Below are positions 12,540-21,785 of a DNA stretch of 64,000 nucleotides, piece after piece. The DNA is from Microstegium vimineum (lineage: Eukaryota; Streptophyta; Magnoliopsida; Poales; Poaceae). The notes under the pieces were generated by a model. That model was not told the DNA's origin. It ran no database searches and saw nothing but the letters and a program-made list of their open reading frames with translations. The number at the start of each line of letters is the position of its first letter. Position 1 is the stretch's first letter. The stretch covers positions 248,001-312,000 of the forward strand of contig CM039140.1 in NCBI GenBank assembly GCA_022036555.1, given 5' to 3'. Made by a program: the position numbers and the translations under genes.

Positions 12540-12559
12540 CCTGGCGCGCCAACTATCGG
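12540..12559 (-). other. Candidate primer-binding site
   Basis: Immediately inside the LTR the minus strand reads CCGATAG then TTGGCGCGCCAGG. A TGGCGCG... start a few bases after the LTR is the expected form of a tRNA primer site. I did not assign the tRNA. Confidence 0.4.
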
Positions 12560-12983
12560 TGTTTCGACCCAGGGGGTCAATCACCAACTAGTAAATTTGT
12601 ATATTGCGTGCTCCCACCCCCAGATGTGATGCAAGAAGAACACAATATTTATCCTGGTTCGGGCAAAGAAGGTCCTACATCCAGCGGGGAAGGAAGAATT
12701 GTATTATCTCGCACCGAAGTGCTCGTACAGGGGGGAGTACAAGCAGGTTTACATGGGGGTGCTCGGAGTGAGCTGAGGCCTAGGACTAGCTGGGCTACCC
12801 TAGGTGAGTCGATTGATTGCTTGAGATGTTGATCAAGCCATCACTAGATTGTCTTGTGCTCGGAGGTGACCCTTTGTGCGTATGCTAGGGGTTTGTGGAG
12901 AGTGCTAGTGGGTGTTGTCTGGATGGCAGCAAGTGTGAACCGATGTCTTGTTGTTCTTCCTCTGTCCTACTATCCCAGCGTCC

Positions 12984-12993
12984 CCTTTTATAG
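12984..12993 (-). promoter_or_regulatory. LTR TATA box (gypsy U3)
   Basis: The minus strand reads CTATAAAAGG here. It lies about 510 bp into the LTR, so transcription would begin near 12,955 and run toward gag. This defines the U3/R boundary by inference. Confidence 0.65.
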
Positions 12994-13207
12994 ACTAAGG
13001 GGAGGCTTGAGAGTACAGGAGCCCTAGTTCGTATCGGTATGGGAGGCACGTTCGTGGGTGACGAGTTGATGGATTTGACCGAAGTACCGGGTGCCCATGG
13101 CATTAGGCGAGAGCAGGTAACAACATGGGATCCCCTTTACCCCATACTGGGAGTAGGTGAGCCGATCGGGCCTCCTGATCGTGGGGCATTCGATCGACCT
13201 CCTGTCC

Positions 13208-13351
13208 GTCACTCGAGGGGTTGAAGTCGAGGGGGATTCGATCGACCCCTCTTCTGTCACTCGAGGGGTCGAGGTAGAGGGGGATTCGATCGACCCCTCT
13301 TCCGTCACTCGAGGGGTCGAGGTAGAGGGGGATTCGATCGATCCCTCTTCC
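13208..13351 (-). repeat. Three 48-bp tandem repeats in LTR U3
   Basis: Three consecutive 48-bp units start at 13,208, 13,256 and 13,304. Each contains CACTCGAGGGG and GATTCGATCGA. They lie upstream of the TATA box on the minus strand, where retrotransposon enhancer repeats are commonly found. An open frame across them (VTRGVEVEGDSIDPSS repeated) follows simply from the 48-bp period being divisible by three and is not a gene. Confidence 0.8.
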
Positions 13352-13609
13352 ATAGCAGATCCTGCTCATTGTCTCTCCAGTAATGGGTCAGCCCATGACC
13401 GGTCATGCTTGATGGGGAGGTAGGATGGCTTTTGTATTTTGCCTGAATATTAAGCACTAAATCGCCAGGGATTAGGGTACCCCTTACCTTTGTACCCGAC
13501 AACTAGTTAGTAAACTTTGTTTAGTTTAGTTATTGTAGTTAGTTGTTATATTTGTTGTATATGTTATTTTGTCAATACATATTTACCACTTTCTAATTGA
13601 TGTTGGTAG

Positions 13610-15390
13610 ATGGAAGACTTGTATCGTACGGAGCATTGGAAAAAGCGTGGTCGATCTAGGGAATTATACATTGAGAGTTCTCGCAAGGATGACCCCATTC
13701 CTCCTGAACTTCCGGTCCCTAACTGTGACTGTGGTCTTCCGGCCGATAACCAACAGTCGAGGCAGCCGGACACCGCGGCTCGTTGCTTCTACACATGCAA
13801 CCGCATTTGCGTAAGTAATTGTGTCATAAATTAGTTCATCATTTTATATTCTTCAGTTACAGTTTTATTTCATACAATTTTGTTTTGCAGGACCATACTA
13901 GGTGTTTTTTCTTTCAGTGGATTGATGGTCCAGAAAAGTGTGATCCTAGGATCTTGCTTTTCTCTACTTGGAACTTTCATAACTCCGCGGATCGCTTCAA
14001 GCGGTGGGTTCCACCTCCGCCTAACCCTCCTCCAATGACTAATGAAGAGAAGACCTACGCAGCAGCTAGACGTGTGGAGTCACCTCCTCGGTGCCATTGC
14101 GGAGAGCGAGTAGTGATCAACCCTAACAATTCGAATGAGTTCATTTGTGCTCTCAAGCATGAGGTAAGTTGCCGTATGGTGATAAACTCTCGTATCAGTT
14201 GGCGTATGTCATATCTTTCTGTTTTCATGTACTAATACATTTTTATCTATTGTTTTGTAGAATTTTTCTATGCCTAGGTGTAGTTTCAAGGAATGGTTGT
14301 ATGGTCCTAAGGATCTTTGGCCAGAGCAGCCAGGGCAAAAGGAGAAGGAAAAGCAGAAGCATGTTAGGCCGGCGGACGAACCCGCTTTGTGATGTGCCAA
14401 TGTGGTGTGCAATCCAACTACGACTTACTTCCTTCTGAGCTAGGCATTGGCCACTACTGTGGGCATATGATAGACTACGATGTGGTTCGTTATTTCACTT
14501 CGTAAATTGAAGTGTACGTAAATTTGTTTTGGAATAATTTATCTAACTACTTGAACAGAGTACTCGAAAATGCATATGGGAAGGTTCAGCTGGCAAGAAA
14601 AAATTCGTCGAGGAGATTCAGGGGAGGAAAAGATTTGGACAAGTAAAGGGATATGGTCTAATTACATCAAGCATTTCATAGAAAACAGGAAGAGAGATAT
14701 GCGTGAGAAAGCTAGAGTCAGAGGTATTCCGAGCCCTCAGAGTGTCGCGTGGAACAAGTGGGTAGTTGAGAGAAATGCGAGAATGGAGACGGAGAGGGCT
14801 AGGAAGGCTGCAGCTGAGGAGGATAGAGTATTAATGAAGTCTCTGAACGACAATATTGCTTCATTATGTGCTAGTAAGTATTTGCAATCCTTGTTCATTA
14901 TTAGTTTCTTATGTCGAAGTCTGTGAACGATAATACAATTATTTTGCTGACTTCATGCACTTTTGACTTGCAGAGATGGGATGCACCGGGAATTTCGAAG
15001 CAGACGCTGCTCGTGCAAGGCACGTGGAGAGAAAGCATCAAAAGAGACATAGTCGAGCCGGTGGTACCGTGCACCGTCCCATTTGTGGTGGATGTTGAGG
15101 TCGAGGAGGAGGATGACCCTACGGACCCTACTCATGCAAGGCTAAGCGAACTCATCACTCTTGTCGAGGCTGGGTTACAGGCGGAGGAGACCAACGATGA
15201 GGATGACCCCGCTTATCGTAGGCTTAGTGAACTCATCGCTCTAGCCGAGGCTGACTTGAAGGCCGACGAGGCCGAGGATGACTTTTTCTCTCAGGCTTTA
15301 GGTGACATAGATGATGCAGAGGCCGCTTACCATCGACAGAAGGCCGAGGATGAGTCTAGCAAGAGCAAAGACGTGCTAGTGGAGGATTGA
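13610..15390 (+). pseudogene. Accessory gene of the MULE: GRF-finger-like, acidic coiled-coil tail
   Basis: Exons read 13,610-13,810 (MEDLYRTEHWKKRGRSRELY ... CDCGLPAD), 13,891-14,163 (DHTRCFFFQWIDGPEKCDPR ... CHCGERVV), 14,261 to about 14,485, 14,562-14,873, and 14,974-15,390. Introns have GTAAGT-type donors and TTTTGCAG-type acceptors, and exons 1-2 join in frame. Repeated C-x-C-G clusters plus RCFFFQW and GHYCGHMIDY resemble GRF-type zinc fingers. The third finger is shifted out of frame near 14,388 and a further change is needed in exon 4. The last exon has two similar acidic units (DDPTDPTHARLSELI and DDPAYRRLSELIAL). Role unknown; the layout suggests an accessory transposition factor. 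Host-gene capture is the alternative. Confidence 0.6.
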
Positions 15391-15783
15391 GACTCAGAAG
15401 ACTAGTGTTAGGTCTACGCTTTATTTGTTATTGTATTAGTAAGGAGTTGTATGTTGGTACTATTTGAATTGCAACATAACTAGCACTATTTGTCACTATT
15501 GTACTATTTATCATCCATATGACACTCTTTGCTACCATTTATCACCATTTAGTATGGAGGTATGTTGGTACTACAAGTCATCACTCTTTGCTAATATTCT
15601 TGTTTCTCTAATCAAAATACCCTTTCACCCTATGGCAACTTTTCCCTCTTGTATGTTCATGCCCTAGGGACAAAACTAGATTACACTAAAGAAAACTCTT
15701 AATTCCATCATACTAAGTGTATCCTTGTCTTATTCATCATACTAGGTCATTATTGCCTCGTTCAACTGTGGTCAACTGTTGTC
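15391..15783. other. Spacer between the convergent MULE genes
   Basis: AT-rich sequence without coding signal. It presumably holds the 3' ends of both transcripts. No clear polyadenylation cluster was identified. Confidence 0.4.
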
Positions 15784-17912
15784 TCATAGTTGTAAGTCGT
15801 TTTCTGGTAGTTTCTGGCTGCTGCTCCATGGCTGGGGGAGCGACAAGGCTGCCGCTCCATGACTGGGGGAGCGGGGAGCGTTGGTGGTCATGATGCCATA
15901 CCTCCAACCACCCTCGTCAAATGCTAGTGCCTACTTTTCCTTTTGTTCCATCTGGTCATATAAGCATAATTTGCCGGCTTCATTCATTACCTTGTCTAGC
16001 TCTTTCAATGTCTCTTCGAACCGAGTCTTTGTCCGTACATTACATAGTGCCTTCACCTTCTCACATACCTCCTTCTTCCTCTGTCGCCGCCAATAATTAG
16101 CGCTGAAATGACGCATGCACCATCTATGCACTATGGGCGGGAATCCTTCGATATGCTCATTGGCAGCATGAAGAATACCTGCATGTCGGTCCGAGATCAC
16201 ACATATGGTGCGAGTAACACCAAGGACCTGGGTACGTAGAAGCCTCATGAACCATGACCACGACGAATTCTTCTCTCCCTCGGCCAAAGCAAAGGCAAGG
16301 GGAACTATCTGATTCTCAGGATCAACAGCAGCAGCCATCATCAAAGTGCCCCTGTACTTTCCGGTGAGGAAAGTGCCATCAATACATACCACAGGCCTAC
16401 AGAACTGGAAAGCCCACTCCGTCTGGGAGAACGACCAAAAAACCCAGTCTAGTACAAGTCTCATCGGGTTGTGTAGAGGCCTAAGACGAGTCTCATCCAA
16501 AAACCATTTCATGCCTGGGTTGTAGAACTTCATTGCACTCAATATTCGGCGTATACGGTTGTATGCCTCCACCCAACTACCCCATCGGATCGCAAGTGCA
16601 ATCTGCTTAGCACGTCAAGCCTTGTCGTACTTCACATGGTAGCTGACAAGGTTAAATATGTTCACCTTTAACATTGACACTGAGACATCGTTGTCCTTGT
16701 CAACGATAGCCAGAATACGTCGACCAAGATAACGTGCAGTGAGCTACGGATGTGTTTCATTCCCGCTGTTATCCAAGCATGTGTGGGGTTGGACCACCGA
16801 TTGTATCTTCCACTTCCCATCACGTTTCTTCCTCACACTAAGCTTCCACATGCATGGATAACCTGCTTTACAGATAATTTGATACCTCAACTTTTTGTCA
16901 GAATGAGTGACAACGTAAGGTCTGTGGTGAAACACATCATAGTCCTGAAGAAAAAGCTTCATTTCTGCCATTGTATTGAAGACCATGCCCTTACTAAGCA
17001 TTAGGGTCTAATGGTTATGCACCGACTGCCTTGCCATCTGTAAACTCGTGTCACAGACTGCCATATGTGTCATGCTGATATCTCTGTAGTTTGGAACGTC
17101 AGTAAAAGATACACCACCCTCACTCAATTGCATTAGTTCATTCTGTGTGTAAGGGGAAGGTGGAACACACTGAATCGGTTCGCTAACCCTACCCCATGGA
17201 TCATAATAGGGTGCACCACCCTCTGGTAACTCATGGACCAGCGCGCCATGAGTCGGCATTGCGTGAAGTGCCGACACAGGAACATATGAGGGCGTGACAT
17301 GAGCCGATACTGCATTAGGAGGCACCTGAGTCCTCTGAGCAAGTGTACCCCCTTCATCCCCTTCATCCCCTTCGTCTCAGACTCAGAATCACTGCTAACA
17401 ACATCAGGGACCCTCTCATCTTCAGCTTCCTCAGCCTCTTCACGTTCAAACTCCCCCACATCATAGTCGTTGTTTATATGACCTTCTACATGGGTATGAA
17501 ACTGCTCCTGCGTCAACTGACCGTCTATGTCCATGTTATCCGGAGTTTCATCTCTTTGTGCACCAAATTCTTCGTCACCGCCTCCAACACCCTCATCAAC
17601 ATCCTCCAACCTATAGCCATTCTCAACAACCACCTCAGCCATGTGTACATTACAACTTTGAAGGATCCTATTGTAGCGGGTCCAGTGAGCAGAGGAAGAC
17701 AAGGACATCAAACTATAATTGTTAGATTTTGTCTCACTGTCATATCTGCCCCTAATTGTGAAATCACCACCAAACATTAAACTCAAGCGGGCACACAGGT
17801 CAGTGAAGATCGGTGGTTCATCAAACCATTCTAACTCCTCTTCCATATCCTCAAAAACACCATCTTGTTTCCTAACACATCCGCCATAGAAAACCCGAAC
17901 AGAACAATCCAT
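15784..17912 (-). pseudogene. Mutator-like (MULE) transposase, truncated with several stops
   Basis: Starts MDCSVRVFYGG (17,912) with an N-terminal domain and a long acidic linker to about 17,345, where the frame changes. It continues with a MuDR DNA-binding-like domain (17,001-16,744: MVFNTMAEMKLFLQDYDVFHHRPYVV). The MULE catalytic domain (16,572-15,931) has CIDGTFLTGKY and VISDRHAGIL as the first two Asp motifs. Stops lie at 17,008, 16,744, 16,615 and 15,931. The last two stand where Trp is expected (DKA-W-RAKQ, EK-W-ALAF). After RYGIMTTN the usual C-terminal SWIM-type finger is absent and the frame enters hairpin repeat DNA, so the gene is also 3' truncated. Confidence 0.8.
15820..15874. 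repeat. Two copies of the element's CCGCTCC...GGAGCGG hairpin motif inside the MULE
   Basis: Two near-identical units (15,820-15,843 and 15,851-15,874) have the form GCTCCATGxCTGGGGGAGCG, a 7-bp stem with a short loop. The same motif dominates the terminal region at 18,538. Their position right after the truncated transposase suggests an internal copy of terminal sequence. Confidence 0.6.
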
Positions 17913-17949
17913 CTACAAAATCATTGCACTGAAATTTATCAAATGGTCG

Positions 17950-18790
17950 ATTTTGCAGCGTCTACAATTTTTAGCTAACTAACAAAAAATCCTAAATAAC
18001 TACAATCTATATAAGTAACAATAGTCTAGCTAATTACTATTATCTAACTAACTACTAATAATCTCCGATAAGTAAACTAACAATAGTCTATAAAAATTGT
18101 CTAGCTAACTACACTAATTTATAAGCTACTAAACCCTAAAGTATTAACCTAACTAATAAAACTAACCTACACAAGGTCACTACAAAACTAACCTAACTAA
18201 TAAAACTAACCTACACATAAACATTCTAAAGCAAAAAAAATAAAAAAAACCTTAGCACACCGGGGGAGGGGCCGGCAGCAGGGGAGGGCGCGGTAGGAGG
18301 GGAGGGGCCGGGCGGTGGCGGCCGACGGCGGCAGGACGCCGGCGTGGCCCCGGGCCGGCTCGCGGCAGGCGGCGGACAGCGGCGTGACCGGGGCCGGGGC
18401 TGGGGCGGTCGCGGACGGCGGCGGGCCGGCGGGCGGGCTGGCGGGCGGCTGCTCGGGCTCGGACTCGGGGCGGCTGCAAGAGAGAGAGGGGGGGGGGGCA
18501 AACAGAAGCACTTAACGGTTCACGGGCGTCCCCCTTACCGCTCCATGATCTGGGGAGCGGCAGCCTTGCCGCTCCGCAGATCATGGAGCGGCAAGGGCGG
18601 GCCCACCGGAGCGCCTTTGACTTATCCTGGCTGAGTCAGATTCTTGCCGCTCCATCATGCATGGAACGGCAAAGGAGAAATACCGCTTCATGGATGATGG
18701 AGCGACAAAAAAGGCTAGTAATAAAAAAATTCATTCGGGGTTAGAATTAAATTTAGTTAAAAAAAGAGTTAAAATTAAAAAAAATCCAGA
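17950..18790. repeat. MULE right terminal region
   Basis: A degenerate CTAACTAACAATA repeat (17,970-18,200) is followed by a very GC-rich block (18,250-18,480), a G-rich run, stacked inverted repeats (18,538-18,680) and an AT-rich end with GTTAAAATTAAAAAAAATCC (about 18,768-18,787). A diverged copy of the same series occurs at 29,750-30,556, which supports it being a repeated transposon end. The outer boundary is uncertain by tens of bases. Confidence 0.55.
18538..18591. repeat. 54-nt near-perfect hairpin
   Basis: Arms CCGCTCCATGATCTG (18,538-18,552) and CAGATCATGGAGCGG (18,577-18,591) are perfectly complementary. So are the inner arms GGAGCGGCA (18,554-18,562) and TGCCGCTCC (18,567-18,575), around a GCCT loop. 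The only interruption is one G-G pair (18,553/18,576). A second, weaker hairpin of the same family follows at about 18,648-18,675 (TTGCCGCTCCAT ... ATGGAACGGCAA). Confidence 0.85.
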
Positions 18791-19544
18791 GGGCAGGCGT
18801 ACCATAGTGGCGGCTTCGACCGAGAGGGCCCCGGAGCTCTGCCAGCGCAACGACGGGCGACGTCGCTCGCTCGCTCGATCGAGTCGGCTCGGCAAGTCCG
18901 CGGGTGGGGCGCGGGGCGCGGCACAGCCTTGCCCCGTCGCGGGCGGCCATGTGACGTGACGACGTGGTCTCGGCAGTCGGCACCTCACCAACTGCTACGC
19001 GCTACGGCGCGTGAGCTGGAATAGTATATTCTTCCAACCCAGCGTTGCTTGGCTCGGCGCGGCGACTCGCAAGCTAGGCCACGAGTTAGGTGCCGCTGCG
19101 TGCCCCCATTTGGTTGAGCTAGCACTTAAGCAGGTCCATTTGTCTGCCAGTCGATTGGGAGTCCATCCGGCGGGCGTGGTAGTGGTAGCCTAGCTGGAGT
19201 ACCTAGGTTTGTTTTTCTCTCTGGAAGAAGGTGCTTCGGCTAGCTGAAAAGTTGTTTGTTTCTGCTGCCGAGCCGACAAAGGACTGCTGCGGTAGTCGAT
19301 ACGGTACGATCGCTCATCTCACCTGGTGCTACAGTTGGAGTGGTAATAAGAATTGAAACATGCCTAATATTATATTGATTGATTGCCGAATACGTCTGCG
19401 TTTTGCAACTACTCTATAGTATATTGGTTCGTTCCTGTCTGTTTTTACTGAAAGAAGAGGGCAAAGCACATCTGGCGTGGGGGACATTCGGACATCCTAA
19501 GTGCACAGTGCTGCTCTACTGGATGGACCGGCCACTTCAGCTGT
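18791..19544. other. Unassigned GC-rich to AT-rich interval
   Basis: 18,800-18,960 is GC-rich and could be a remnant of a promoter or first exon. I find no protein similarity and no good splice-linked frame. The remainder is ordinary intergenic sequence. Confidence 0.35.
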
Positions 19545-19760
19545 TTCCTAATTCAACTTCTCTAATTTTGACTGAGTTTTTAGAAAAAATATATATTAAC
19601 ATCTATATGTCCAAATAAATGCAAGACATATTTCAAGAGAATGTAATGAAGCTAATTTGATATTGTAGATGTTGATGCATTTTCTACAAACTTGATCAAA
19701 GTTAGAGAAATTTACGTTAAGATAAAACTAATTAGAGTGAACTATAATTTAGAGCGAAGG
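19545..19760. repeat. Stowaway-like MITE fragment (one end missing)
   Basis: The right part reads like a Stowaway end: TTGATCAAAGTTAGAGAAATTT, then ACTATAATTTAGAGCGAAGGGAGTA at 19,739-19,764, flanked by TA. The opposite terminal repeat (CTCCCTCC...) is not present at the left side. Confidence 0.5.
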
Positions 19761-19839
19761 GAGTACAACAATTAACACAATGCATCAAATATCATTGAAC
19801 GATATAGTTACCTTGAAAGATGATCAGCTACATTCTAAT

Positions 19840-20292
19840 GGCCTGTTTGGAGTAAAGGAACGAAAAACACTGGAATGAAGAGAATTAGAAGAATAGAAAA
19901 GGAATAAATGTGCAAAACAGAGGATTGAAAAATATAGGAATTTTATAGGAATAGGTTTTTGGAACGCAGGAATATAATTCATATAGGAATTTTAGAGTTA
20001 GCAAGTAAGAGAGCCCCACAACTAGCATGTGAAGAACTGTAGCTCTGAAGAACAACTCTATGAGCCTGATTACTGCTCGAACACGCACCCACACACATGT
20101 TAGTGCTGCAGGAAAATTTCCATTAGCTGAGAGTGAATTTTTTCATTCCTCCAAAAGTACAGGCTTCTTCACCATTCCAGAGGAAAGTTTCATGCTCATT
20201 CCCGTGCTCCAAACATTACTAGAGTGAAAAAAAACTATAGAAACTGCATTCCTCTGTTTTTCCTACGATCTTCATGTGAACCAAACGGGGCC
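19840..20292. mobile_element. MITE inserted in demethylase exon
   Basis: Terminal inverted repeats GGCCTGTTTGG (19,840) and CCAAACGGGGCC (ends 20,292) bound an AT-rich, non-coding 453-bp element. It separates VFLT from NVADHLS of the demethylase exon. TAA is next to both ends but not in exact register, so a Tourist/Harbinger assignment is tentative. Confidence 0.65.
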
Positions 20293-20464
20293 TAAACAAG
20301 TGAGGAACACTCCTACTATAGAGTCGACTACAGATCCTTTCCGAGTGAAAAAAAAACTATAGAAACTGCATTCCTCTGTTTTTCCTACGATCTTCATGTG
20401 AACCAAACGGGGCCTAAACAAGTGAGGAACACTCCTACTATAGAGTCGACTACAGATCCTTTCC
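20222..20464. repeat. 121/122-bp tandem duplication spanning the exon-MITE junction
   Basis: 20,222-20,342 and 20,343-20,464 are identical except for one extra A in an A-run. Each holds the last part of the MITE and the demethylase exon coding KGSVVDSIVGVFLT. The duplication therefore happened after the MITE inserted, and recently. Confidence 0.95.
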
Positions 20465-20485
20465 AAGGAGAAAAGCGTTTGTGCC

Positions 20486-21041
20486 CTGATAAACAAGGGA
20501 TTGAGAAATTAGCCACAAGCTTCAGCCATAGATTCAGGTAAATTCCAGAATGTCACTGGTAGACATCATGTTCTCGCACTTCTTTCCTGTACGTATAATT
20601 ATATGCTCAAAACGAGAACAAGAGCCAAGTCTACAATGTTGCAATCATATGATTTCACTTTCACATAACTAACACCTCAAGTCGCAATGTATTACCAAAG
20701 CTAAACTTGAAAGTAAATCACATGCAGGGTATTTTAAAAATTAGATTGTTCAATAATAGGAAAACTACTGGAACATTTCAAAGACTATGCAAACTGGACC
20801 AGCCTAGCAGGAACCAGGTGGCATTCTATTAAGAATAAATAGGAACCAAATTTTAAATCAAAGAGAACTCAAAACACAGCCACTCCTCCAACCCACCGAG
20901 CTATAGGCTCAGTCCCCATTTCAAGGACTATGTAAACAGATGTTCTTTAGCTGGCATGCTCTGAGGCAGGTGCTAATAGCAGAAAGGGAAACATATTTTA
21001 GCATTTAATAAAGACGTTCAAATTATTTACAGCAATACCTT
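20486..21041. other. Intron remnant between demethylase exons c and d
   Basis: The interval runs from the donor just below 21,042 (minus-strand CAAG|GTATTG) to the acceptor just above 20,485 (TTTATCAG). It is AT-rich with no coding signal. Confidence 0.6.
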
Positions 21042-21256
21042 GAACGAGTCGCATGCGTGCTATAAACGAATCCGCACGGCCTCCAAATACTTCTCTTTCT
21101 TTCTGCCAGCATCTCTCCTTCTCAACATCAGTCCTATCAGGCTCAGCTGATTTTCCCATCAAAAGGTTTCAAACCCTCATCGTCACAAAATCAAGGTCAG
21201 CCTTAGCTTGAGGCCGCTGCTTTTTTACTAACTGCCAGGGCCTCTCATACGGAACC

Positions 21257-21598
21257 TGTTAGAGACCGAACGATAGTGAGCGATGGCGAGATGGACACGA
21301 ACAGCGGCGAGTGGGAACGATCAAGCAAGAACCCAACGATTTTGGTGCTGCTTGAAAGGGCAGCGTTTTCTGTTACGTTGTTCTCCTTTTATTATGCAAT
21401 ACAGAAAGCAGCGCACACGACGCGAGACTTATGCGCGTCCATCCCCATGCACCGCCTCTAGCGGCCATGCCTACATGGTCGAGGCGGAGCGAGTCTCACG
21501 CCACGAATACTAGGCGCGCGGCTGCCACATTCTGGAGTTCGCGCGCATGCAACAAAGAAGGAAAAAACATGCAAAAGTAGCGCCAGGTTTAACTAACA
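21257..21598. mobile_element. Solo LTR (342 bp) in demethylase exon, TSD GAACC
   Basis: The block starts TGTTAG and ends CTAACA. It is flanked on both sides by GAACC (21,252-21,256 and 21,599-21,603). On the minus strand it contains an AATAAAAGG-like promoter element near 21,390. Removing the block plus one duplication joins GGAVMV to PYERPWQ in frame, so the pre-insertion exon can be read exactly. A 5-bp duplication and TG...CA ends identify an LTR. No internal domain remains, so superfamily is unknown. Confidence 0.9.
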
Positions 21599-21785
21599 GA
21601 ACCATCACTGCACCACCGTATGGGACGAGAGCATTTGAAGGACCACTTGTTCCCTCAAAAGAAATAACAGCAGGTGCGGTCAGAGACAAATGCATCTCAG
21701 TCCTGTGCACCTGTTCAGTATCCAAATCAAGATGCTTCAACTTTGATGAACTCCTTGAAGGTAATCCGGTAATCCTTGAAGGTAA

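Larger units (their letters stand above)
1..13501 (-). mobile_element. Ty3/gypsy LTR retrotransposon, Tat-like layout with antisense gene; runs off left edge
   Basis: On the minus strand the order is LTR (12,560-13,501), gag, aspartic protease, reverse transcriptase, RNase H, integrase (ending near 6,056). A separate gene follows on the opposite strand (1,048-5,557). The PR-RT-RH-IN order is that of Ty3/gypsy. An extra antisense ORF between integrase and the 3' LTR is known from Tat-clade plant elements (the Grande/RIRE2 type), which is why I suggest that clade. The 3' LTR is not in the window, so target duplication and LTR-LTR divergence cannot be read. The copy is dead: frame changes separate most domains, the RT motif is YVND instead of YVDD, and the third integrase acidic residue appears as Asp. 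Confidence 0.9.
12560..13501 (-). repeat. 5' LTR of the gypsy element
   Basis: On the plus strand the block starts TGTTTCGACCC (12,560) and ends TACCCGACA (13,501), so it has TG...CA ends and short imperfect inverted termini. Read on the minus strand it carries a TATA box at 12,984-12,993. It is followed directly by a candidate primer-binding region and then gag. The partner LTR lies left of the window, so the 942-bp boundaries rest on terminal motifs only. Confidence 0.75.
13502..18790. mobile_element. Mutator-like element with two convergent genes; left end missing
   Basis: A MULE-type transposase gene on the minus strand (17,912 to 15,784) faces a second gene on the plus strand (13,610-15,390). 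The right end (about 17,950-18,790) is a GC-rich, hairpin-rich terminal region. No matching copy lies at 13,502-13,609, where the gypsy LTR abuts directly, so the gypsy element probably inserted into this element's left part. Convergent genes with outward-lying promoters is the layout known from maize MuDR (mudrA/mudrB). Both genes carry stops or frame changes. The 9-bp target duplication cannot be checked because the left end is outside. Confidence 0.65.

Noticed and set aside
13208..13351. CRISPR-like direct repeats
   Set aside because: The units are contiguous without unique spacers and lie in a plant LTR.
13157..13423. Protein with three 16-residue repeats (VTRGVEVEGDSIDPSS)
   Set aside because: The 48-bp DNA repeat of the LTR is divisible by three, which is enough to explain it.
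18206..18511. Pro/Ala-rich minus-strand open frames
   Set aside because: Produced by the GC-rich MULE terminal block; composition only.
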